DNA from: a virus
IMG/VR virus record: IMGVR_UViG_3300025120_000314
Location: 1 to 30,670 of that record
Strand: one strand, 5' to 3'
Length of the DNA stretch: 30,670 bases
Within the stretch, counting starts at the first letter, position 1. Every line of letters begins with the position of its first letter. The notes beneath the pieces are model-generated. The model searched no databases, was not told the origin of the DNA, and was given only the letters and a program-made list of their open reading frames with translations. Shown here in pieces: positions 15,086 to 23,104 of this stretch. A program made the position numbers and the translations under genes.

Positions 15086-15104
15086 CATTTAGCTATTTAT
15101 AGCT
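15082..15104. other. overlapping short inverted repeats at the convergent junction
   Basis: ATAGC (15082-15086) pairs with GCTAT (15092-15096), and AGCTAT (15091-15096) pairs with ATAGCT (15099-15104), so two mutually exclusive hairpins are possible. There is no T-run of terminator quality on either strand. They span the 7-base gap between the two stop codons. Confidence 0.3.
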
Positions 15105-15470
15105 CCATACCCACGGTCTTGGGTGTGTCTCACTGTTCTCCATCGTATCAAGGTGTATGAATCTCTTCTCATGCTGCCCTCTTTGGGACACACCTATGCC
15201 ACTGAAGCCATACTGGATAGCTAACTTGATTAGACGGTAGGCTTTCTTACCACTGATGATTACATCAACTGCTTTACCAAATAAATGTGGAGAGTTCTTA
15301 GCTCCACCGATAACTTGATTGTAAGATAGATCTCTATAGGCAGAAGATATAATCATAGGCTCATTAAACTCTTGTCTTAGTGCCTCTAATGTAAGCATGA
15401 ATTGCTCGTCCATACAGCACTCATCTGTACCCTTACACTTTAGTTCATCTTCTGTGAAGTATTGCCACAT
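15093..15470 (-). CDS. peptidase M15-type cell wall peptidase
   Basis: The 125-residue product is the Zn-dependent M15A-type peptidase fold, which cuts peptide bonds in peptidoglycan (D-Ala-D-Ala or L-Ala-D-Glu type). Zinc ligands visible are His62 and Asp69 in SPHLFGKAVDV (H-x6-D) and His106 with Asp108 in FIHLD. SSAYRDLSYN is the conserved region before them. No signal peptide is seen, so it needs the holin or acts as a virion-associated enzyme. It is the last gene of the structural transcript and overlaps the stop of the gene before it (TAATG). With the SleB protein, the phage carries two different wall-cutting activities, encoded on opposite strands. Confidence 0.88.
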   Translation of the reverse strand: MWQYFTEDELKCKGTDECCMDEQFMLTLEALRQEFNEPMIISSAYRDLSYNQVIGGAKNSPHLFGKAVDVIISGKKAYRLIKLAIQYGFSGIGVSQRGQHEKRFIHLDTMENSETHPRPWVWSYK

Positions 15471-15826
15471 TATTTTGCTTCCTTTGTTGTTGGTGGATGT
15501 TTTCCATTGTGCATAGATACCATACGGTTCATGCGTTCTTCTAACATTCTTATACGTTCTTCATTCCTACCATCTCGCTCACTCTGAGTCTTCAGAATCT
15601 GTGGTGATAAGATATCCTGACTAATAATCTTTATACTATTCTGTAAGACTGCTTGAGTAGCTTCTTGATTGTCTACCTGCTGATAGATCTTAGTCACATC
15701 ACTCTTGATGTCATCGACCTGACCTACGATAGACTTGATGGTGGCCTTGAGTACACCCCATGTGGCTGCTAATCCTGCTAACACAGTTCCTAGTGTGAGC
15801 AGTTCTCTTGGACCTAGCTCTAACAT
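15470..15826 (-). CDS. membrane-anchored coiled-coil protein, spanin-like candidate
   Basis: The 118-residue product has a hydrophobic segment at about 9-29 (LLTLGTVLAGLAATW) followed by a long heptad-like region (VDDIKSDVTKIYQQVDNQE, then RNEERIRMLEERMNRM) and a short polar tail. One N-terminal TM helix plus a periplasmic coiled coil just before a peptidase gene resembles an inner-membrane spanin or similar lysis accessory. Small virion-associated membrane proteins can look alike. No lipoprotein partner is embedded or adjacent. The call rests on topology and position, not on a sequence family. Confidence 0.5.
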   Translation of the reverse strand: MLELGPRELLTLGTVLAGLAATWGVLKATIKSIVGQVDDIKSDVTKIYQQVDNQEATQAVLQNSIKIISQDILSPQILKTQSERDGRNEERIRMLEERMNRMVSMHNGKHPPTTKEAK

Positions 15827-15832
15827 TTCTTG

Positions 15833-18800
15833 TTAATCCTTAACTTCTAGTTCTTCTGGTACATCTTCAGATAATGATTTAGCTTCGTATCTACTTTCTA
15901 TATCTCTAAATAGTTTCATTAAACTTTGCATATCTACATTATCTCTATTTGATTTTCGTATTCTTGCTCTAAGTTTTTTATCTTGAGATAATTTTTTACC
16001 GCTAGATGGTTTATATTTATTACTCATGAGAAATCTAACACCTTGTTTACTTAAAGATCCTGTAGCTTGCTTATCGTTAAGCATCATTTTACTAAGTTCT
16101 CTTGGACTCATAAATCTACCATAACTAATTACTAAATCAGCAATTTGTTTTGTAGCTGCAAATTCTTCAGATAACATTTCATCATACTCTTTTGCTATAG
16201 CTTTATAATCAATAGTTAATTCTGAATCTGTTAGCATATTACTTATGTCTTCCTTACTAGATTGAAAATCTCTATCAGAATTTTTTAATAAAGTTCGTGT
16301 AGTAAAAGTAAAATTCTTTTTAGGATTAAATTCTCTTTCTTTAGAAGCAAAAGACCAAGGAGCTAATACAACAGGCGCACCAGTTTTAGGATCATAAGTA
16401 TTATAATTAAAGTTTGGTCCTAGTCTAGCTAAGAAATCAGCAACATCTCCTGTATCAGAAAATCTTTTTCTTTTCTCATCAAAATATCTAGGGTTCATAG
16501 CCCTTTGTATGTCATCAGATACAATATCCAAATTTGTGCCAGCTTCTCTAGCCATTTGTAGCAAACCAGGTTCTGCTATTTTATAATATTTAATTAATGC
16601 ATCTGCTGTTGCATCATCATCTCCTGTGTTAAGAGACATTGAAGCATCAAATAACTGCCTACCTGCTTCTAAAGCCATTGATGGATCTAAGAAAGCACCT
16701 GCTTGTTTAGTAGCAATTCCAATCATAGTTTTAGCTAAATTTTTTGATAAGTCTTCTCCGTTAGCAGCGGCTACCATGAATGGCATAACAAAATCAATAG
16801 CAAATTGATCTGGATTATTATAACTTAAGTCAGTGTAATAATATTTATCTTTATCTTTTTTAGTATCACCTTTACGAATAGCAAGTGCATGATTTTTAGA
16901 CCAAGGAGATCCAGCTTCTCTTAATGCTGGAGTAACATTAGATGTTCCTTCTATTGCATTATAAGTATGAGCAGCAACAGAAGGAGCAGAAGCTATGATT
17001 GCTTGACTAAGAAGTCTATTCTTACCTGCTTTAATAAGTTGTTTATTATTAGTTAGAATACCTTCCTGTATTTCTTCTCCAGCTATTTTAAATAAATGAT
17101 ATTTATTTCTTAAGTTCTCTGCTGGAAAAGCAGTAAAAGATCCAAGCACAGGAAACCCTCGCATCTTCTCTAGTACTTTAGGTATACGAGAATAAACAGG
17201 AAGAAGATTCATAGTCTTTTGTACTGCTGCTTCGTCTAATAATTTATTTTCAAAGTTTTTAGCGTTAAAACTTTTACCTGTCATAGGTTCATTAAAATTT
17301 TCAGAAAACTTTTTCTTTAATAAATCTTTTTGTTCTACTGATCTAGCATTCCAAATACTTTCTGCTCTTTTTCTTTCTCTTAAAAACGTAGCTATCTTAC
17401 CTAAGTCATCAGTTGCTACATAAGCTGTTTGTGCAGCTTTAGATATTGCTCTACCTACCTGAAGTTTTTTACCTTTACCTAAAGGTATAGCAAGTTTTTC
17501 TAATGCTGGCATACCTAAAGTAGCTATATTTGTTATAGCATTTGAAGCGGTTTTATTATTAACTTTATTTAAATCTCCAATACGAGTCATGATTTGATTA
17601 ATATCTACTTGACTTCCTTTAAGACCTAACTTACCTACAGCTTCGCTTACTTCTTTTCTTCTAGCAGGATTAGACAATAGTTTTATGCCATCATATAAAC
17701 CTCTAAAATTACCTGAACCTATTGTATACTGTACTGCACCAAGAGCATTACGAGCATGAGCATTAGGATTATAAACTGTCTTACCTTTTTTTAGATAGCC
17801 TTGTATACCAGCAAGAGTATCACCTATGTCTCCTAATATAGTTTTATTAAACTGCATTTCTTTAGGAAGTCTACCATCAAAACCTTCTGATAATTCTTTT
17901 AGTATAGAAGCTTGATCTTTAGTAACAAATATTTTTGTTAATTCAGGATCAATTAATTTTTCTTTAAAAATAAAAGGAGATCTTTTCTCTACTGCTTCAG
18001 GAGATTTAATTTTCATTTGTGTCACTAAAGAAACCATATCTTGTTCAGGAAGACCTGTTTGTTTAGCATGAAGTCTAGATGCCTCAACACTATTGTCTGC
18101 TTTAATAGCTAACTTTCTACTTAAGAGACTATCAGCTAAAGAAGAACCTAATCTAATTCTATTAGAAGAATCAATAACACCTTTAGCAGTTTCTAATGCC
18201 CTTACAGCAGGATTAAAATTCAAACCAAATATTCTTTTAATCACATCAGGAATATTTTTTTTCTTTAATAATGCTCCACCTCTAGCCGATCTTTCTGTAG
18301 TAGGTAGATATAATTCTTTAACAAGTTTTGATACCATAGTTACTTTATCTTTTTCTGTTTTAAATTTAGGCTTACCAGCTTTATTAAATAATCCAGACTC
18401 TACTCCTAACCCTTTCTTATCTTTAGTAACAGCTTCAAATACTTCATCAACTATATTTTTATTTTCAGGCCGTTGCATAAAAGAATTAAAGTCTGGTCTA
18501 TCTACTCCTTCAAATCTTTCATATATATCTCTAACATAAGGAGTATTCTTTTTAGGTTTATATACTCCTCTAACTTGTTTACTTAAATAAGAAGCCCCCA
18601 TAGCTGTTTCTTGTGCTTGCTCAATAAACCCTCTCCAATCTTTAAGAATTGTTTCCATTTCAGGATCTATCTTTTTAACTTTAGCTAGTGATCCTTTTTG
18701 ACCTTCCATAGCAGCATTAATTAATTTAGTTCCTTCATCATTATTAAATTTAGCTTTAATTCTATCATCCATTTTTAATGATAATTTTTCTACAGCTTCT

Positions 18801-19711
18801 TGTATAGGCCGTACTTCTCCTGAACTTCTTTCTACTAGTCTTGTAGAAATTTCATCTCTTGAAGATAGAGATCCTAAATTATTCATTAAGTAATTTGTAA
18901 CATCTTTTATAGACTGATCATCTATCCTTGATCTTATCGGACTTCCCTCTTTAGTTGCCGCTTCAACTGATTTCTGTATTAATTTTTTAACTCCTGTTAA
19001 ACCACCTTTTACTACAGGCTTAACTAATTTTTTACCTACAACATTAATTGCTGTTCCAGCTACAGGAGTAATAAGACCTTCTAACAATCCTTGTTTAGCT
19101 ATTGCAGCATAATCATATACACCTTCTTTACGCTTACCAAGAGACATATCTACTTCTTGAGAATACTTTTGTTGCATACCTCCCCCAACACCAGCTACTG
19201 CTCCTTCAGCACCTAATCCTTTTGAAATATTCCAACCAGCTTGAGCTAAAGTTTTTCTACCTATCTGAGATTTAAGAGTTGCCATGACTCCTTGTTTAAG
19301 TGCTTCCTTACCTGCTTGAATAGCAACACCACCTGTACCACCAGTAACTATACCAGCAAGTATAGATATTAAATTAGTAGGATCTGATATTGCAGCAAGA
19401 CCATAATCAATAGCTGCATCACCTTTAGGTGCAGACCCCTCACCAAAGTTAGGAAGAGCAGTGGTTTTATCTAATGCATACGAATAGAATTTTTTATGTG
19501 CATCATCAAGATTTTTAATCTCATTACCTTGAACTATAGTAGATCCTAAATTAACATCAAAGTATCTACGTTTAGTAAGAAAAGTATCTAAGATATCTTT
19601 CGGATCTTCAGATACATCATTATCACCCATAGCACGTAATGATAAATAAGCAGTACTTAAAAAATTAGTATCTTTAAGTAAGCCATCATAAGTAGTTTTT
19701 TCATCAGCCAA
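15833..19711 (-). CDS. very large internal virion / ejection protein (1292 aa)
   Basis: Large proteins of this size at this place in podoviruses (compare T7 gp16, 1318 aa) are carried inside the capsid and form the DNA-ejection channel. The sequence is helical and Lys-rich, with Gly/Ala-rich segments near 95-175 (SILAGIVTGGTGGVA, then GAEGAVAGVGGGM) that could insert into membranes. The N-terminus shows no lytic transglycosylase motif of the kind in T7 gp16. I find no other enzymatic motif. It is encoded with an adjacent smaller gene (19726) in the same order as podoviral internal proteins. Low G+C and many AAA/TTT codons distinguish it from the fibre region. Confidence 0.65.
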   Translation of the reverse strand: MADEKTTYDGLLKDTNFLSTAYLSLRAMGDNDVSEDPKDILDTFLTKRRYFDVNLGSTIVQGNEIKNLDDAHKKFYSYALDKTTALPNFGEGSAPKGDAAIDYGLAAISDPTNLISILAGIVTGGTGGVAIQAGKEALKQGVMATLKSQIGRKTLAQAGWNISKGLGAEGAVAGVGGGMQQKYSQEVDMSLGKRKEGVYDYAAIAKQGLLEGLITPVAGTAINVVGKKLVKPVVKGGLTGVKKLIQKSVEAATKEGSPIRSRIDDQSIKDVTNYLMNNLGSLSSRDEISTRLVERSSGEVRPIQEAVEKLSLKMDDRIKAKFNNDEGTKLINAAMEGQKGSLAKVKKIDPEMETILKDWRGFIEQAQETAMGASYLSKQVRGVYKPKKNTPYVRDIYERFEGVDRPDFNSFMQRPENKNIVDEVFEAVTKDKKGLGVESGLFNKAGKPKFKTEKDKVTMVSKLVKELYLPTTERSARGGALLKKKNIPDVIKRIFGLNFNPAVRALETAKGVIDSSNRIRLGSSLADSLLSRKLAIKADNSVEASRLHAKQTGLPEQDMVSLVTQMKIKSPEAVEKRSPFIFKEKLIDPELTKIFVTKDQASILKELSEGFDGRLPKEMQFNKTILGDIGDTLAGIQGYLKKGKTVYNPNAHARNALGAVQYTIGSGNFRGLYDGIKLLSNPARRKEVSEAVGKLGLKGSQVDINQIMTRIGDLNKVNNKTASNAITNIATLGMPALEKLAIPLGKGKKLQVGRAISKAAQTAYVATDDLGKIATFLRERKRAESIWNARSVEQKDLLKKKFSENFNEPMTGKSFNAKNFENKLLDEAAVQKTMNLLPVYSRIPKVLEKMRGFPVLGSFTAFPAENLRNKYHLFKIAGEEIQEGILTNNKQLIKAGKNRLLSQAIIASAPSVAAHTYNAIEGTSNVTPALREAGSPWSKNHALAIRKGDTKKDKDKYYYTDLSYNNPDQFAIDFVMPFMVAAANGEDLSKNLAKTMIGIATKQAGAFLDPSMALEAGRQLFDASMSLNTGDDDATADALIKYYKIAEPGLLQMAREAGTNLDIVSDDIQRAMNPRYFDEKRKRFSDTGDVADFLARLGPNFNYNTYDPKTGAPVVLAPWSFASKEREFNPKKNFTFTTRTLLKNSDRDFQSSKEDISNMLTDSELTIDYKAIAKEYDEMLSEEFAATKQIADLVISYGRFMSPRELSKMMLNDKQATGSLSKQGVRFLMSNKYKPSSGKKLSQDKKLRARIRKSNRDNVDMQSLMKLFRDIESRYEAKSLSEDVPEELEVKD

Positions 19712-19725
19712 TGTATTTACCTTTA

Positions 19726-21747
19726 TTATTTAGTAAGTCTCTGTAATAATTCATTTACATCTTTAACTATTTGATCTTTACTAGCACGGTTTACACCTCC
19801 AGTACCTGCTAAAGAAGAACCGCTACCTGTTACCCTTTTTGATAAAACACCTACCATTATTTCTCTAATTGTTGCTGGATCAATTTTTGCTTTATTAAGA
19901 GCAGCTATAGCAGCTTCTTTATTTGTATCGTATTGATCCATAAATTCTTTAATAACTTTTGCTTGACTAATACTTACATTTGCTAAATCAACTTCTTCTA
20001 ATTTTCTTAACTTTAATATATAATTTTTATCATCATTTTTAAGTTTAGCTAAAGCACTTTTAAGTTTTAACTCTTTATCTAATTCAGATATTTCTAAAGT
20101 TTTTATAATTTTAAATTCATTTAAATATCTTTGTTTGAGTTTAGCTGGTAGTCCATCATATACTCGAGATAACTCTGTATCTCCTTTAATAATATCTAAA
20201 CCTTCTGTTTTTCTTTCTTTAATTTTTTCACGTTTTGTTTTAAACTTATCATCAGCTAATTTTGATCTCTTATCAATAAGCTTTTGATCAAGTTGTCCAA
20301 GTTCTTCTAATACTTTAGGAGCAGCTTCTGCAGCTCCAGCTAATGCTCCACCTTCATTAGTCATTATTGATGCTATTAATCTTTGTATAGCTGCACCTCT
20401 AGCCATAGGATTAGCCTGTATATTTGCTTCTCTACCTGCAAAGTATGCTTGATCTAGAGCATCTAATTCAGCATTACTTTTAGTCCTTAAATCTTTTTGT
20501 AAATTGTTAGCTTTTTCTTCTCTTTGCGTTACAACATTTATATTAAGATCACTATTTCCAAAAGCACTCATAGCTTGAGAAGGAGTTTGATTTCTAAGTT
20601 GTTTTGAACTTGATATAAGACTGTCTTGTCCTATAAGTGGCTCGTCTCTACCTCTACGAAACTGATTCATTTCTGGAATACCATATTGATCTGGATTAGT
20701 TTGACCACTCATATTACGATTAACAACAGGAAGACCAGCTAAACCACCACCAACTTTACCACCAGAAGCTGCCCTTCGTGGTGGCTGTGAATATATATTA
20801 GCAGGATTAAATTTACCAGGAGTAGGCATACCAAATCCCCCAGCCATACCATACATATTAAGACCAGTTAAACCTAGACCTAATAAGTTTTGCCCAGTAC
20901 TAGGTTGGTAAGGAGTGCCACTAGTAGACCTATTAAAATTAGGAGTACCAAGAACAGGATTACCATAGATAGTTCCAGAGTATTTAGCTAACTCACTTTG
21001 AGGATATGCTTCTTCTTCTTTAAATTTATATAAAGATTCATCTAATAAGTTCTGAGCTATACCTCGTTTAGTAGAACCTACACCTTCTAATGCACCTGCT
21101 TCAGCTAAACCAGATTGAAATAATGCTGATCCTGTACGACCCAGATCACCAGCCATTTGACGTTCTCTATTTAACTGATCACCAAAAATTCCTTTAGCAT
21201 CTTGGTAAGCTTTGTTTGATCCTTGAGCTTGTATATCAGCTAACAGTTGAGTTTGACCACGTTGTAGTTCTGCTGATTCTATACCAGCCCTAGTTCCTAA
21301 TCCACCTGGACCACCACCTCTACTTATAGCATCAGCTTCAAATCGAGGCATAACATTACCTTCAAAGTTTTCTCTTGCTTTTCTTAACTCTATATCAGTA
21401 ACTGCTTGTTGATAAGGAGACATTAATCTTTGAGCTTCTTCTCCTGTAAACTCTCTGGCTCCTGTTCGATAGATATCTTCAGCCTCACTAATATAAGGAT
21501 CTACTACACCAGCAAGTCCTGATACCCTTTCCATAGCTTGTACTTCTTCAGGAGTAAGATCAGCCGTGGTCTTACCTGTATAAGGAACATACCCTGAAGC
21601 CATGTTATCTTTAAACTGAGTCTGTGCAGACTCCATAATTTCTGTCACATAAGGCTTAAGTTCTGCTGGTATTGTAGCAGATTGAATTACCTGAGACTGT
21701 GCTGGTTTTGCATCATCAAAACCAAATAACGAAGATAAGAAACCCAT
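19726..21747 (-). CDS. internal virion or ejection-type protein (673 aa)
   Basis: The N-terminus is short and hydrophobic (MGFLSSLFGFDDA), followed by an Ala/Glu/Gln-rich helical region (residues 30-240), then a Gly/Pro-rich middle (TGLNMYGMAGGFGMPTPG near 294-311; SGGKVGGGLAGLP) and a Lys-rich helical C-terminal third. This layout fits podoviral internal proteins that leave the capsid with the DNA. I do not recognise a catalytic motif. It lies 14 bases upstream, in transcription order, of the 1292-residue protein, so the two probably work in one ejection complex. Confidence 0.55.
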   Translation of the reverse strand: MGFLSSLFGFDDAKPAQSQVIQSATIPAELKPYVTEIMESAQTQFKDNMASGYVPYTGKTTADLTPEEVQAMERVSGLAGVVDPYISEAEDIYRTGAREFTGEEAQRLMSPYQQAVTDIELRKARENFEGNVMPRFEADAISRGGGPGGLGTRAGIESAELQRGQTQLLADIQAQGSNKAYQDAKGIFGDQLNRERQMAGDLGRTGSALFQSGLAEAGALEGVGSTKRGIAQNLLDESLYKFKEEEAYPQSELAKYSGTIYGNPVLGTPNFNRSTSGTPYQPSTGQNLLGLGLTGLNMYGMAGGFGMPTPGKFNPANIYSQPPRRAASGGKVGGGLAGLPVVNRNMSGQTNPDQYGIPEMNQFRRGRDEPLIGQDSLISSSKQLRNQTPSQAMSAFGNSDLNINVVTQREEKANNLQKDLRTKSNAELDALDQAYFAGREANIQANPMARGAAIQRLIASIMTNEGGALAGAAEAAPKVLEELGQLDQKLIDKRSKLADDKFKTKREKIKERKTEGLDIIKGDTELSRVYDGLPAKLKQRYLNEFKIIKTLEISELDKELKLKSALAKLKNDDKNYILKLRKLEEVDLANVSISQAKVIKEFMDQYDTNKEAAIAALNKAKIDPATIREIMVGVLSKRVTGSGSSLAGTGGVNRASKDQIVKDVNELLQRLTK

Positions 21748-21751
21748 TGTA

Positions 21752-22567
21752 TTAAACCCTTTCTATCATTGGACGTAGTGAAGCAAGACCATTTATTTGA
21801 TTAGGTTGCTTGTCTGTACCATACGCCTTTTTTCTAATATTCTTTACCATGCCATCCATGTATCTAGCTCCTTCATCTGCACTACCATTACCTAGTGCCG
21901 ACATAGTGTGTGCATCTAATACATACTCATCAGGACTAACAGCTAATGTTGCTACTTGTTTACCTCTATTTCTTTCTACTATAGGCATAAAAACATTGTC
22001 TTCCATACCATGACCTTGGCCTGGAACTTGACCTGCAAAGTTATTCACACCACCGCCCATCCTTGCTGATTGTGTAGGCATACTTGCTGCCATACCCATA
22101 AGACCACGATCTTCAGGTGTAGCATTCCGTGGGTCAAAATTCATTGCATTCTGAGGTAAACCACGACCCATTTTTTGTTGTAACATATCTGCAAGTTTAA
22201 CAGCTTTAGCTTGATCTCTAGCTTCATCTTGTTTTACTTCAGCTATCTGTATACCTTCTTGTACTGCTCTAGGTGTAATACCTTTTATAGCATTAGCAAC
22301 TAATATATGATTCTGTAAGATTGCAGTTTGATTTATTTCTTTTTGAGGTTCAACAGGAGGCATATTACTTTGAACTGGAGATGCAACTGAAGAAGAAGGA
22401 GGTGGACGTTGTTCAGCTTCTACAGGTACATTACTTCTAGGTAGCATATTCATAGCTCCCATTGTATCACCTTCTGTAACAGTTTCTTGAAAGTCTACAA
22501 GATTCTCAGTAGGAGTTTTTATTTCTGTTTCACTTATACCTAACATATCAACTGATTGATCAGCCAT
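21752..22567 (-). CDS. virion-associated protein of unknown function (271 aa)
   Basis: The product is polar and low-complexity in its first 100 residues (TPTENLVDFQETVTEGD; a proline-rich RPPPSSS) and probably flexible. A Met/Gly-rich segment follows, then a more ordered C-terminal part, EYVLDAHTMSALGNGSADEG, near residue 213. The motif DEYVLDAHTMSALGNGS occurs in structural-region proteins of other marine podoviruses as I recall, but no function is known to me. It overlaps the preceding small gene by 8 bases and sits 4 bases from the next gene, so it is part of the virion operon. Confidence 0.55.
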   Translation of the reverse strand: MADQSVDMLGISETEIKTPTENLVDFQETVTEGDTMGAMNMLPRSNVPVEAEQRPPPSSSVASPVQSNMPPVEPQKEINQTAILQNHILVANAIKGITPRAVQEGIQIAEVKQDEARDQAKAVKLADMLQQKMGRGLPQNAMNFDPRNATPEDRGLMGMAASMPTQSARMGGGVNNFAGQVPGQGHGMEDNVFMPIVERNRGKQVATLAVSPDEYVLDAHTMSALGNGSADEGARYMDGMVKNIRKKAYGTDKQPNQINGLASLRPMIERV

Positions 22568-22799
22568 ATCTATATCCTATCTGCTGTAACTGATTAGCTG
22601 CAAAGTTATTTGTATCACTTTGAGTATCAAAGTTATTTTTGTTATTATAATTATAACTTATTTTTCCTGATTTCGCAAATTGTTCTGGAACTTTTTGTGT
22701 AGACATGTATCTACTTTCATCAATAACTTGACCAGTATTATAGTTTCCAATTAAAGTACTGTTATTAACTAGATTAAAATGATCCGACATAATGCTCAT
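22560..22799 (-). CDS. small Asn-rich structural-region protein (79 aa)
   Basis: I choose ATG 22799 because it overlaps the upstream stop (TAATG) with AGGA about 12 bases before it; an in-frame ATG at 22817 would overlap more. The product is rich in Asn, Tyr, Ser and Gln (KISYNYNNKNNFDTQSDTNN) and looks flexible, ending QQIGYRYG. No family is recognised. Location between tail and internal proteins suggests a minor virion component or linker. Confidence 0.5.
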   Translation of the reverse strand: MSIMSDHFNLVNNSTLIGNYNTGQVIDESRYMSTQKVPEQFAKSGKISYNYNNKNNFDTQSDTNNFAANQLQQIGYRYG

Positions 22800-23104
22800 T
22801 AGTTTAAATCCTGCCATGATGTTTCTGCGCCTAGACTAACATAACCCTTAAACTTACCAGTGTTTTTAGAGTATGCTATGTCACCTTTAGATGGTCTTCC
22901 TATATCTGTAATCGTAACAACTGTATATATATTTGTACTTGGTCGAGCATCTATTTCTATATCTTTACTGTCTAACTCATCTATTAAAACAGATCCCCAT
23001 TGTTGTATTTGTTCGTACATTCTACGTAGATCTTCCACACTGAACTCACCATTCGTCTGATAGTTTCTACCTTGATACACGGGTAAACTAGGATATCTTG
23101 CCAT
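22799..23104 (-). CDS. small conserved-looking structural-region protein (101 aa)
   Basis: The product starts MARYPSLPVYQGRNYQ, has a helix EDLRRMYEQIQQWGSVLIDEL and then a beta-rich half with TVVTITDIGRPSKGDIAYS. The latter resembles short beta domains seen in tail and fibre-associated proteins (a 'GDxxYxxxxGxF' type segment at 76-86). Its start overlaps the stop of the 728-residue tail protein by one base. I cannot name a family; a role in the tail hub or nozzle is likely from position. Confidence 0.55.
   Translation of the reverse strand: MARYPSLPVYQGRNYQTNGEFSVEDLRRMYEQIQQWGSVLIDELDSKDIEIDARPSTNIYTVVTITDIGRPSKGDIAYSKNTGKFKGYVSLGAETSWQDLN

Noticed and set aside
18093-18539. 148-codon open frame on the + strand
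   Set aside because: It is antisense to the 1292-residue virion gene, has no ribosome site or family motif, and arises from the low-stop reverse frame of a long real gene.
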